DNA from: an uncultured Oxalobacter sp.
Lineage (GTDB): Bacteria > Pseudomonadota > Gammaproteobacteria > Burkholderiales > Burkholderiaceae_D
Assembly (NCBI GenBank): GCA_934277985.1
Contig: CAKQWF010000003.1
Span: 248,001 to 312,000, forward strand
Reading direction: 5' to 3'
Length of the DNA stretch: 64,000 bases
The position numbers were made by a program, and so were the translations under genes. This document shows positions 47,042-55,685 of this stretch, piece after piece (the first letter of the stretch is position 1; each line of letters starts with the position of its first letter). The notes beneath the pieces were generated by a model, which worked only from the letters and a program-made list of their open reading frames with translations, was not told where the DNA came from and did not search any database.

Positions 47042-47518
47042 ATGTCAGAAGAAACCATCCAGCTCAACCAGACCATACCCGATTTCACGGCAGATGCGAC
47101 CATCAAGCCGTTCAGACTGTCTGACTACAAGGGAAAAAACCTTGTCCTGTATTTCTATCCCAAGGACAATACGCCGGGCTGTACGGCGGAAAGCATCGAT
47201 TTCCGCGACCATTATCAGGAATTTCAGCAATCAGGCACCGAAATCGTCGGCGTCAGCCGCGACAGCCTCAAATCGCACGAAAACTTCGCCAAAAAATTCG
47301 ACCTGCCCTTCCCGCTGATTTCCGACCCCGAAGAAACGCTGTGCAACCGCTTCAACGTCATGAAAACGAAAACCCGTTACGGAAAAGTCGGACGCGGCAT
47401 CGAACGCAGCACATTCCTGATTGACCGGAACGGACAACTGGTGAAAGAATGGCGTGGCGTGAAAGTCCCGGGTCACATCGACGAAATACTCGAAGCGGCA
47501 CGCGAACTTGACCGCTGA
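47042..47518 (+). CDS. bcp: Thioredoxin-dependent peroxiredoxin (Bcp/PrxQ type)
   Basis: 158 residues from the ATG at 47042 (MSEETIQLNQ). The peroxidatic Cys is at 47 in YFYPKDNTPGCTAESIDFRD. The common resolving Cys five residues later is replaced by Ile (position 52), so it behaves as 1-Cys or uses another Cys (101). GVSRDSLKSHENFAKKFDLP and LISDPEETLCNRF are typical. It reduces hydroperoxides in the cytoplasm. The PhoH gene follows. Confidence 0.93.
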   Translation: MSEETIQLNQTIPDFTADATIKPFRLSDYKGKNLVLYFYPKDNTPGCTAESIDFRDHYQEFQQSGTEIVGVSRDSLKSHENFAKKFDLPFPLISDPEETLCNRFNVMKTKTRYGKVGRGIERSTFLIDRNGQLVKEWRGVKVPGHIDEILEAARELDR

Positions 47519-47607
47519 ACATGCAGCATGCAGGGAAAACGCCGTCCCGGTTTCCCGCCGTAACACGATTGCACTCCGGACACCAACAAACAAAAAGCGA
47601 GGTTACG

Positions 47608-49344
47608 ATGCCATTACCCAAAATGCCTGCCAAACCAGCCGATACCCTTTCTCCGAAAGATGCCGCGGCAACCCGGCTGCCGGACGATGCCGTAGCGGCT
47701 GCCAGAAAAGCCGCGAAAACGGCGAAAACTGCCAAACCGCCGGTTGCGCAGACCGCCGCCCCAGCAGGGGACACCGCGCCCCGGACGACAACGCCCCGCA
47801 AGGCAGCCGACACCGCTTCCGAAAAAACCCGCCGCGCCGTATCGACAGCCAAACCGCCGTCACGTCCGCCCCGCAAAAAACTGGTGGAAACCACCCTGCA
47901 ATCGCCGCTCAGCCGTGCAGCCAGCCAGTCCGGCGAAACGAAACTGTTCGTTCTGGACACCAACGTCCTGATGCACGACCCGACCTCGCTGTTCCGCTTC
48001 GAAGAACACGATATTTTCCTGCCGATGATCACGCTGGAAGAACTCGACAACCACAAACGCGGCATGTCCGATGTCGCCCGCAACGTCCGGCAAGTCACCC
48101 GCACGCTGGATTTGCTCGTCGCCGACGTGGATGAAAACATCCTGCTGACCGAAGGCATTCCGCTGAACAAACTGGGCAACCGCGAGGCGCAGGGACACCT
48201 TTTCTTCCAGACAAACATGGAAGCCAGCCCACTGCCGGAAAACCTGGCATCCGACAAGGCCGACAACCAGATTCTCGGCGTCATGATGACACTGCGCGCC
48301 AAACATCCGGGACGCGCCGTCGTCATGGTCTCCAAGGACATCAACATGCGCATCAAGGCACGCGCGCTGGGTCTCTCCTCGGAAGACTACTTCAACGATC
48401 AGGTACTGGAAGATTCCGACCTGCTCTACCCGGGTACCCTGCAACTGCCTGCCAACTTCTGGGAAAAACACGGCAAGAATATCGAAACCTGGCATGAAAA
48501 CGACCATCACGGCGTCAGCCAGACCCTCTACCGTATCAGCGGGCCGATGGTATCGTCCATGGTCGTCAACCAGTTCGTCTATCTCGAACCGGAAGCCGGC
48601 GAAACACCGTTTCAGGCACAAGTCAAACAAATCGAAGGCAAAAAAGCCATTCTCGAAACCCTGCATGACTACACCCACGGCAAAAACAACGTCTGGGGCA
48701 TTACCGCACGTAACCGCGAACAGAATTTCGCCTTCAACATCCTGATGAACCCGGACATCGACATCGTCACCCTTGTGGGACAAGCCGGTACCGGCAAAAC
48801 CCTGCTGGCGCTGGCCGCCGGACTGACACAGGTACTGGAAATGAAACGGTACAACGAAGTCATCGTCACCCGCGTCACGATTCCTGTCGGCGAAGACATC
48901 GGTTTTCTGCCGGGAACGGAAGAAGAAAAAATGTCGCCCTGGATGGGAGCGCTCGACGACAATCTGGAAGTCCTGTCCAAGGCAGACAACGACGCCGGTG
49001 AATGGGGACGCGCCACGACACAGGAACTCATCCGCTCGCGCATTTCCATCAAATCCCTGAACTTCATGCGCGGACGCACCTTCGTGGACAAATTCCTCAT
49101 CATCGACGAAGCGCAAAACCTCACCCCGAAACAAATGAAAACGCTGATCACCCGAGCTGGTCCGGGAACCAAGATCGTCTGTCTGGGCAACATCGCCCAA
49201 ATCGACACCCCGTATCTGACCGAAGGCTCCAGCGGTCTGACCTACGTCGTCGACCGTTTCCGCGGATGGGCACACAGCGGCCACGTCATGCTGGCGCGCG
49301 GTGAACGCTCCAGACTGGCGGACTACGCGGCGGACATTCTCTGA
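47608..49344 (+). CDS. PIN-PhoH family ATPase / ribonuclease
   Basis: 578 residues from the ATG at 47608, with GAGG (47599-47602) before it. About 100 N-terminal residues are Ala/Pro/Lys/Thr-rich and look disordered. Then comes a PIN nuclease domain (KLFVLDTNVLMHDPTSLFRF, LEELDNHKRGM; acidic triad region). The C-terminal PhoH ATPase/helicase domain has Walker A LVGQAGTGKTLLALAAGL and Walker B FLIIDEAQNLTPKQMKTLI. Proteins of this YlaK/PhoH2 type act as RNA helicase-RNases and can follow toxin-antitoxin logic; here no antitoxin gene is adjacent. A bidirectional terminator follows. Confidence 0.88.
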   Translation: MPLPKMPAKPADTLSPKDAAATRLPDDAVAAARKAAKTAKTAKPPVAQTAAPAGDTAPRTTTPRKAADTASEKTRRAVSTAKPPSRPPRKKLVETTLQSPLSRAASQSGETKLFVLDTNVLMHDPTSLFRFEEHDIFLPMITLEELDNHKRGMSDVARNVRQVTRTLDLLVADVDENILLTEGIPLNKLGNREAQGHLFFQTNMEASPLPENLASDKADNQILGVMMTLRAKHPGRAVVMVSKDINMRIKARALGLSSEDYFNDQVLEDSDLLYPGTLQLPANFWEKHGKNIETWHENDHHGVSQTLYRISGPMVSSMVVNQFVYLEPEAGETPFQAQVKQIEGKKAILETLHDYTHGKNNVWGITARNREQNFAFNILMNPDIDIVTLVGQAGTGKTLLALAAGLTQVLEMKRYNEVIVTRVTIPVGEDIGFLPGTEEEKMSPWMGALDDNLEVLSKADNDAGEWGRATTQELIRSRISIKSLNFMRGRTFVDKFLIIDEAQNLTPKQMKTLITRAGPGTKIVCLGNIAQIDTPYLTEGSSGLTYVVDRFRGWAHSGHVMLARGERSRLADYAADIL

Positions 49345-49361
49345 ACGTATCCCCGACAGAC

Positions 49362-49393
49362 AAAAAGCCGGTGCCCGAAAGCACCGGCTTTTT
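49362..49393. terminator. Bidirectional terminator between PhoH and Sel1-like genes
   Basis: Perfect 13-bp stem AAAAAGCCGGTGC (49362-49374) with 49381-49393 and a 6-nt loop; A run on one side and T run on the other serve both convergent genes. Confidence 0.92.
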
Positions 49394-49416
49394 GTTTTCA
49401 TCCGCCGAACGCAATT

Positions 49417-50535
49417 TCAATCCCCGAACGGACTCAGGCGGTTCCAGTCGAACTTGTCCAGATAATCATCGACAAACGCCCCCCGTTTGTTTTTATACTT
49501 CTCCACCAACTCCTTCGATTTCTCCCTTTGCGATGCCGTCAGGCCGGAAGGCTGAATCGACAGAATGGCATCCAGCGTCCGCTCATACGGAAAATAATGA
49601 AAACCGCTGCCGGTATCGGTAAACCCCTTGCGTGCATAACCCACCGGCATTTGCAGCAACAACTCCGTCGCCGCATGCGCCACGGCCTTGTTGCTGTGCG
49701 TTTTGGCAATCAGACCGAGCGCCTGATACACCGCGCAAGAATTTTTTCCCTTGACCTCGGTGCCGAGTTTCTTCCAGACTTCTTCCTCATGAAACACATC
49801 CTGCCGGATTTTGCAGACCGCCTCGGCATTGCCGTTCTTCGCCGACTGCAAAAACCAGTCCTGCGCAGTCTTTTCCTCACCATAAACCCGGTAAATCTCA
49901 CCCAGCATATACTGGGCATACGGAATCTGGCGATCCGCAAAACTCCGGTACTGCTTCATCGCCCGCGCGAACCATGACTGCGCCTGCGCACTCTTGAAAT
50001 TGATGCAATAACGCGCATAAAAATACTGCGCATCCGCATTGCCGGTCACCGCGACCGGATACACCTGCTGGCAAGCCTCATCCAACCGTTCGGAAAAAAA
50101 CCGTTTCCCCTCGTCCGTCGCATCCTGATTGTCCAGATACATCTCATACTGCTTCATCAGAGCCAGCACATTCCCCTTTCGGGCAGAAACGCCATACAAA
50201 TCATAGACTTCCTGCTCGGTATGGGAAGGCTGGCTCTCCCACAGCTGATAACGTGCCGCACGGCGGTATTCCGCCACACCCGGCAAGCCGTCCGGCAGAA
50301 AATCATTGAAATCGACCGCGATTTTTTTCCATGCCTTCGGATCGGTCACTTCCTTTTCGGACTTCTTGCCGTCATCCGTTTCCCAGAACACCAGATAACG
50401 GCTGAAATAACTCGTCCATGAAGAATCCTTTTGCTCATTGGCGGAAACTGTACAAGGGAAAAGGGCAAAAAACATCGTTTTGACAAGAAAAACAAACAAA
50501 AAGAATCGCACCCGCTTTTTTACACGATTTTCCAT
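49417..50535 (-). CDS. Exported Sel1-repeat-like protein of unknown function
   Basis: 372 residues from the ATG at 50535, chosen for AGGAGC (50541-50546) and because it begins a good signal peptide (basic VKKRVR, hydrophobic FFLFVFLVKTMFFALFP, cleavage near VSANEQ). Two to three Sel1/TPR-like helical pairs are visible: NADAQYFYARYCINFKSAQA, IPYAQYMLGEIYRVYGEEKT then AQDWFLQSAKNGNAEAVCKI. Sel1 proteins are scaffolds in signalling, secretion or envelope stress; no specific role can be read. Alone on the minus strand after a strong terminator. Confidence 0.75.
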   Translation of the reverse strand: MENRVKKRVRFFLFVFLVKTMFFALFPCTVSANEQKDSSWTSYFSRYLVFWETDDGKKSEKEVTDPKAWKKIAVDFNDFLPDGLPGVAEYRRAARYQLWESQPSHTEQEVYDLYGVSARKGNVLALMKQYEMYLDNQDATDEGKRFFSERLDEACQQVYPVAVTGNADAQYFYARYCINFKSAQAQSWFARAMKQYRSFADRQIPYAQYMLGEIYRVYGEEKTAQDWFLQSAKNGNAEAVCKIRQDVFHEEEVWKKLGTEVKGKNSCAVYQALGLIAKTHSNKAVAHAATELLLQMPVGYARKGFTDTGSGFHYFPYERTLDAILSIQPSGLTASQREKSKELVEKYKNKRGAFVDDYLDKFDWNRLSPFGD

Positions 50536-50736
50536 ATTCAGCTCCTGCCAGATTCGATGAACAAGCAATATACCCGCCAAACATAACCCGTCCTTGACAA
50601 TCTTCATCCCGTTTCGCAAGCGAAGCGTTTGCAGCGCAGTCTGCATATATGCTGCTTGTCTAGATTTCCAGGCGAATCAACCTGTTTTGCATCCGGAAAT
50701 ACACACTGCACAATACTCTCTCCTGTTTCATCCTTT

Positions 50737-51084
50737 TCACCTGCCGGAAATGGGTACGACATGAACCCTGACCTTCACACAACTGATCGCACCTATCGAG
50801 TTTCCCTCATACATGATGCCCTGCGGAATTTTTTTCGTGACCGGCAAGTCTGGCATCAGAATGTAACATACGACGTCGTCCGAGGCATCATACATTTTGT
50901 AGATCCCCGCGTTTGGCACGCCCGCGTCGAATTTCCCCATGAACTGCATTTTCGGGCCAGCCGACGCCGCCTGTTGTACCGCTGGCGTCTTCACCACTGT
51001 CTTCGGCTTTTTCTGCGCATGAACCGGCAAGGCCGCTGTCATTCCGATCAACAGGACTGCCAGTATGTTTTTCCATTTTTTCAT
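50737..51084 (-). CDS. Small exported protein of unknown function
   Basis: 115 residues. A signal peptide (MKKWKNILAVLLIGMTAALP, cleavage near VHAQ) leads a Lys/Val/Ala-rich segment and a compact C-terminal domain with two Cys (DDVVCYILMPD and GAISCVKVRV) that could pair. Sequences ending YEGNSIGAISCVKV are known in small secreted or conjugation-linked proteins, but I cannot assign a family. AAGGA precedes the start. It lies downstream of the adhesin gene, separated by a terminator-like hairpin, so it may be read through at low level. Confidence 0.7.
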   Translation of the reverse strand: MKKWKNILAVLLIGMTAALPVHAQKKPKTVVKTPAVQQAASAGPKMQFMGKFDAGVPNAGIYKMYDASDDVVCYILMPDLPVTKKIPQGIMYEGNSIGAISCVKVRVHVVPISGR

Positions 51085-51113
51085 GTTTTCCTTTCTCTGT
51101 TTCTCTTTTCACG

Positions 51114-51150
51114 CAAAACGGGCCGGCAGTTTTGCTGCCAGCCCGTTTTG
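51114..51150 (-). terminator. Terminator after the trimeric adhesin
   Basis: 15 base pairs with one mismatch: 51114-51123 and 51125-51129 pair with 51135-51139 and 51141-51150 around a 5-nt T-rich loop. It sits 33 bp beyond the adhesin stop. Confidence 0.7.
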
Positions 51151-51182
51151 ACCAATTTCGCCTTGTCGGCTTTTTTCCTCTT

Positions 51183-54100
51183 TTACCAGGAGTACGAAAC
51201 ACCTCCACCAAAGGCGGCGTGTCCGTTTTCTGATGAACCAATGCTAGCTTTGAATACCAGGTCATCCATGATTCTTCCGCTCGCGCCGATTGCCAAAGCC
51301 TGATAGCCATTATAGCTACCGATACCGGCACCGACGGCGAAGGTCTTGCCCGGCTCGACTTGCGGAATGTTGGCCATCGCTGTCACGGAAGCAATACCGC
51401 GAGATGCCAGTCTTTCCACATCCTGCAACTGACCGTAGTTGACGGCGTCGTATTTGCTGGTACCGTTAGCGACACCGGTAACCTTGACTGGTCCACCCGA
51501 AGCGTTGGAGAAGCGTGCGCCACTTGAACTCATGCTCAAAGTGTTTCCACCACCAGTCAGGTTGGCGCTGGAAGCATCGGCCCACATGCCGTTTCCTCCG
51601 GAGGTCATGACGCTGGCTCTGTTGTCCGCCAGAGTGACAGTCGAAGCAGTATCTGTTGATGTTCCACCGCTCAGTGTGGTGGTACCAGCTGTTGCGCCGT
51701 TGATATCCAACCCGGTTCCTGTGCTTGCGGTCAAGGCAGCACGGGTTCCTGACAGAACCATCGTGGCATTACCTGTCTGTCCGTTCACCCCTCCGTTCAT
51801 GACGACGCCATTTTCCGTGCCGATAGCGTTGACTACGACACCCTCTTTCGCTTCTGTGTTGAAGACTTCAATGGTGTTATAGCCATCGTCTCCGTTACCA
51901 GAACCAATGCCGTTGTAATCGGCAGCTTCCAATTCGTTATAACCACCCTTTCCAGTCGCAGAGATGCGGTTATATCCATCTTTAGCCGTTGTACCCATTC
52001 CGTTGTGATCATGGGTGTTTTCGATATAGCTGTCTCCATTCTCCATTACGTTGAAACCATCGCCATTGGCTGTGATGACGTTGTGTCCGGTCGTGGCGGT
52101 AATGTTGTTACCCTTTTCACCAACAATGTCGTTGGTCTCGCTGGCTTTGATGGTATTCTTTCCACCCGTGGCTTCCATGGTGTTGTTTTGGGCTGTCAGG
52201 GTGTTGCTGGTTGACGAACCATCCGCATTGCCGATCTGATTGACATCACCATTCAGGGTCGTATTCTTGGCGACGGTTAGGGTACCATCCAATTGGGTAT
52301 CTCCCGTGACTTCCATATTACCCGTTACCTTGGTTCCGGTATCTTTATTTATGACAATGCTGTTTCCGTCAGACTTCAGGGTGACATCTCCCGCATCGGC
52401 ATCTGCACTGCCAATCGTGGTAGCAGCATTTCCCGTTGCATTGATTTCTGTCGTCCCTTTGACGACGTTTTTGCCATTGCCCGTTGCCTCAATGGTGTTG
52501 GTTCCACCGTCCCCGACTGTCAAGGTGTTGTTACCGTTTTCCGTAACAAGGCTTGCACTGCCCGAGGCTATGGTAACCGCACTGGTGTTGTTGGCACTGC
52601 CGATGTTGGTGGCGCCACCTTCTGCCGCAGTGTTGATGTCAACCTGGCTTCCGGTTATTCCAACTGTTCCTGTCGTGTTACCAATGCTGGTACCAGCATT
52701 CCCGGTTGTGTTGATATTGGTCGTTCCCGTGACATCCAGAGTACCCGTAATATCCGTATCACCGTTGATGGCATTTGTCGCACCCTCTGCCGCTGTCATG
52801 GTATTCCCATTCGCGCCATTGGTGATCGAATTTGTCTTACCACCTGTTGTCGTTGTCATGGCATTGCCATTCGCCGCACTGTTTGTGATGGTGCTATCTC
52901 CGCTTGCCATCTTATTCTGACCATCATTTGCTGTCAGGACATTATCTCCGGTCGTGGCGGTGATATTGTTGCCTGTTCCACCAATGATGTCATTGGTCGT
53001 TTCCGAGGAAATGACGTTTTTGCCAGTGCCCGTTGCCTTAATGGTGTTGGTTCCGTCTTTCACGGTCAGGGTGTTTCCGTCCTCATTGTTGACGATGGAA
53101 TTGTCCCCACTGGTCATGGAGTTGGTGTCACCGACTATCGCTGTTCCATCCTCATTGGTAGTGATGCTGGAACCACCGACACTGGTCGTAACGCTTGTCG
53201 TACCGTTAATGCCCACGGTATCGCCATTGATGGTTGTGGCGCCCGTTGCATTGCCAATCGTGGCGTTTGCGCCGGCATTCGATGCGATGGTTGCATCACC
53301 CTTCAGTGTGGAAATACCTTCGACCGTCAGTTTACCCTGCATCGTGGTATTGCCCGCCACATTCAAATCTGCACCCAGATCCGTGTTACCACTTACACCC
53401 AAATCACCTGTGACCTGCGTACCATCGGCTTCGCTTATGACAACACTGTTCCCTCCAGACTGCAAGGTGACATCACCGGCACCCGGATCTACACTACCAA
53501 TCGTCGTCGCTGCCGTGCCCGTCGTATTGATATTGGTCGTTCCCGTGACATCCAGAGTACCCGTAATATCCGTATCACCGTTGATGGCATTTGTCGCACC
53601 CTCTGCCGCTGTCATGGTATTCCCATTCGCGCCATTGGTGATCGAATTTGTCTTACCACCTGTTGTCGTTGTCATGGCATTGCCATTCGCCGCACTGTTT
53701 GTGATGGTGCTATCTCCGCTTGCCATCTTATTCTGACCATCATTTGCTGTCAGGACATTATCTCCGGTCTCGGCGGTAATGTTGTTACCCTCTCCACCAA
53801 TGATGTCATTGGTCGTTCCCGAGGAAATGACGTTTTTGCCCGTTCCCGTTGCCTCAATGGTGTTGGTTCCGTCTTTCACGGTCAGGGTGTTGTTACCGTT
53901 TTTCGTAACAAGGCTGGCATCTCCCGACTGGACGGTAACGGTTCCCGGACTGGTGGTTCCGGCACTGCCGATTGTCGTGTTCGCTTCATCGGACGCACCT
54001 GCATTGATTTTTGTGTCTCCGGTGATGGTGTTGCTTCCCTGCATCTTGTTGTTGGAAGTTCCGGATGCATTACCGATGACGTTGCTGGAGCCGGCTGCGT

Positions 54101-55121
54101 TCAAATCGCCCTTAAGGTTCGTTGTACCACCTACTTCAGCATTTCCGGTAATGTTCAGACCGCTACCATTGATCTGACCTGCCTGTACAGTTCCCACTCC
54201 GACATTCAGACCTCCGCCGCTGATCACCCCTGTTCCAGCGTCAAGGCTGCTACCCTTAACTGCACCGTTTACGGTCAGACTATTTCCTGAAATGTCCCCG
54301 TCTTTGGTAATTTTCGCTGTGTCGGTCGTTCCGTTGTTGACGACCAGACTGTCGACTTTGGTATCACCGGCTGTCAGAACACCACCTACTGTTAAGCTGT
54401 CGGTCTGTATGTTTCCTGTATTGACAATATCTTTGGTATTGGTCGTACCGTTAACCGTCAGACTATCCGCCGTCGTCGCTCCCAGCTTGCTGGTGTCGGC
54501 TTCCAGTTCTCCCAGTTCCGTCTTGCCCGTAACAGTCAGGTTATGGTCTATTTCCGCGCTTCCATGTACTGCCGCCTTATTGGCGACGTCCAGACTACCC
54601 GTTGACGTCAGACCTGTAACACTCAGGGCGCCACCTACATCCGCATCGACGTTAACTGTCAGATCCTTCGTTGTCGTCCGGCCGCCAGTAGTCAGACTGT
54701 CCGCCGTCGTCGCTCCCAGTGTGCTGTTGCCGGCTTTCAGTTCTCCCAGCGTCGTCTTCTTGTCAACAGCAGTCAGGGCTCCGTGTACCGTCGCATCATG
54801 GGTAACCGTCAGACTGTCCGCTGTCGTCGATCCCAGTGTGCTGGTGCCACTGACGTCCATACCGCCTGTGCCTGCGATCTGACCTGTTCCGGCATCCACT
54901 CCCACACCGGTGATCTTGCCAGGTGCTGTAATCACTCCACTCGTAATATCCACACCATCATAATCTGTAGCATACGCTGTGCCACTCATGCACAGTGCGA
55001 CGCCCACTGCTGATGCCACCACCAGCTTCGCTCCCGATTTCACTGCTGTTCGTGCCAATTCACTGGCCACCACCAGCATACCTTTCTCCCGGCTGAATAT
55101 CACTTTGTATATTCTATTCAC
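51183..55121 (-). CDS. Trimeric autotransporter adhesin (YadA/Hia type)
   Basis: 1312 residues from a GTG at 55121 with AGGA 55131-55134 before it. The N-terminus MNRIYKVIFSREKGMLVVAS is the extended signal peptide region (ESPR), followed by a signal peptide ending at SGTAYA. The passenger (about 52-1220) is Gly/Thr/Asn/Ser-rich with degenerate short repeats: TTADSL blocks at about 90-220, then GNTMTAAEG and NTIEATG blocks. The C-terminus (VNYGQLQDVERLASRGIASV to the final GGGVSYSW) is a YadA anchor beta-barrel ending in aromatic W. Trimers sit in the outer membrane and bind host matrix or cells. Two exact 243-bp copies lie inside. Confidence 0.92.
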   Translation of the reverse strand: MNRIYKVIFSREKGMLVVASELARTAVKSGAKLVVASAVGVALCMSGTAYATDYDGVDITSGVITAPGKITGVGVDAGTGQIAGTGGMDVSGTSTLGSTTADSLTVTHDATVHGALTAVDKKTTLGELKAGNSTLGATTADSLTTGGRTTTKDLTVNVDADVGGALSVTGLTSTGSLDVANKAAVHGSAEIDHNLTVTGKTELGELEADTSKLGATTADSLTVNGTTNTKDIVNTGNIQTDSLTVGGVLTAGDTKVDSLVVNNGTTDTAKITKDGDISGNSLTVNGAVKGSSLDAGTGVISGGGLNVGVGTVQAGQINGSGLNITGNAEVGGTTNLKGDLNAAGSSNVIGNASGTSNNKMQGSNTITGDTKINAGASDEANTTIGSAGTTSPGTVTVQSGDASLVTKNGNNTLTVKDGTNTIEATGTGKNVISSGTTNDIIGGEGNNITAETGDNVLTANDGQNKMASGDSTITNSAANGNAMTTTTGGKTNSITNGANGNTMTAAEGATNAINGDTDITGTLDVTGTTNINTTGTAATTIGSVDPGAGDVTLQSGGNSVVISEADGTQVTGDLGVSGNTDLGADLNVAGNTTMQGKLTVEGISTLKGDATIASNAGANATIGNATGATTINGDTVGINGTTSVTTSVGGSSITTNEDGTAIVGDTNSMTSGDNSIVNNEDGNTLTVKDGTNTIKATGTGKNVISSETTNDIIGGTGNNITATTGDNVLTANDGQNKMASGDSTITNSAANGNAMTTTTGGKTNSITNGANGNTMTAAEGATNAINGDTDITGTLDVTGTTNINTTGNAGTSIGNTTGTVGITGSQVDINTAAEGGATNIGSANNTSAVTIASGSASLVTENGNNTLTVGDGGTNTIEATGNGKNVVKGTTEINATGNAATTIGSADADAGDVTLKSDGNSIVINKDTGTKVTGNMEVTGDTQLDGTLTVAKNTTLNGDVNQIGNADGSSTSNTLTAQNNTMEATGGKNTIKASETNDIVGEKGNNITATTGHNVITANGDGFNVMENGDSYIENTHDHNGMGTTAKDGYNRISATGKGGYNELEAADYNGIGSGNGDDGYNTIEVFNTEAKEGVVVNAIGTENGVVMNGGVNGQTGNATMVLSGTRAALTASTGTGLDINGATAGTTTLSGGTSTDTASTVTLADNRASVMTSGGNGMWADASSANLTGGGNTLSMSSSGARFSNASGGPVKVTGVANGTSKYDAVNYGQLQDVERLASRGIASVTAMANIPQVEPGKTFAVGAGIGSYNGYQALAIGASGRIMDDLVFKASIGSSENGHAAFGGGVSYSW
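52711..52953. repeat. 243-bp perfect direct repeat, copy A (inside adhesin)
   Basis: Identical base for base to 53527-53769, offset 816 bp (exactly 272 codons), so the reading frame is kept. It encodes adhesin residues about 723-804. Bases just outside differ, so the identity has sharp edges. Likely produced by recent duplication or gene conversion. Confidence 0.93.
53527..53769. repeat. 243-bp perfect direct repeat, copy B (inside adhesin)
   Basis: Exact partner of copy A, encoding adhesin residues about 451-532. RecA-mediated recombination between copies would remove or add 816 bp (272 residues) in frame. Confidence 0.93.
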
Positions 55122-55635
55122 TTTACTCTCTCCTAAGCTGTTACTTCTCTGTTCATCTCATGCTACTGTTTCATGCACCAGCAACTCTTGAATTAACGAC
55201 GGCACATGCAGTGAATATCACATGCAACCAAGCAGAGGATAACATCTACATGTTTGCTTATTGATAAATACTGAATACAAAATTATGTCATTTTTAGCAT
55301 AAAAAAAAAAAAATAAACAAAATCATTAAATTACTGTACGCTATGACTTTTTGATATTTGTCAACAACTGTTACAATTCCGCAACAATTCAGGATGCTGC
55401 CATCCTTCCGGAAAGTCCGGAAAACGCTCTTGCGGTATCCCTAATGTGATGTCCGCGTCGTGCCTTGATCATTTTTCAGTTCATATGATACTTGTATGCC
55501 AGAACCTGATTGCACCGGAATTTCCTGGCTTTTTCAGGAAAAGCTGCTCTTCCGACTTTTCTCCTATTGGGGGCCACCGGACAAAGTGGAAAAAGGTCTG
55601 AAGCTTTTCGCTGCCTTCGGAAACAGCAGGCGATA
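55122..55635. other. Intergenic region upstream of the adhesin, no gene seen
   Basis: About 510 bp. 55240-55400 is AT-rich with a run of A residues near 55302 that may bend DNA; the adhesin promoter should lie here, but no convincing -35/-10 pair stands out. Possible short frames at 55481-55738 and 55510-55941 cross the clpB terminator and are rejected. Confidence 0.5.
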
Positions 55636-55669
55636 AAAAACCCCTTCGGCTATAACCGAAGGGGTTTTT
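55636..55669 (-). terminator. Rho-independent terminator after clpB
   Basis: Perfect 14-bp stem AAAAACCCCTTCGG (55636-55649) with 55656-55669 and a 6-nt loop; T runs on both strands. It ends clpB transcription 17 bp past the stop. Confidence 0.93.
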
Positions 55670-55685
55670 ACACAACCAGCAAACA

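Noticed and set aside
52293..54290. Long open frame (665 codons) on the plus strand beneath the adhesin
   Set aside because: Antisense to the adhesin passenger. Its length comes from the biased Gly/Thr/Asn repeat codons; the translation is repetitive Cys/Arg-rich sequence without any domain.
55295..55320. Run of A residues as a phase-variable tract controlling the adhesin
   Set aside because: It lies roughly 180 bp upstream of the start and is not placed in a recognisable promoter spacer, so slipped-strand control is speculative.
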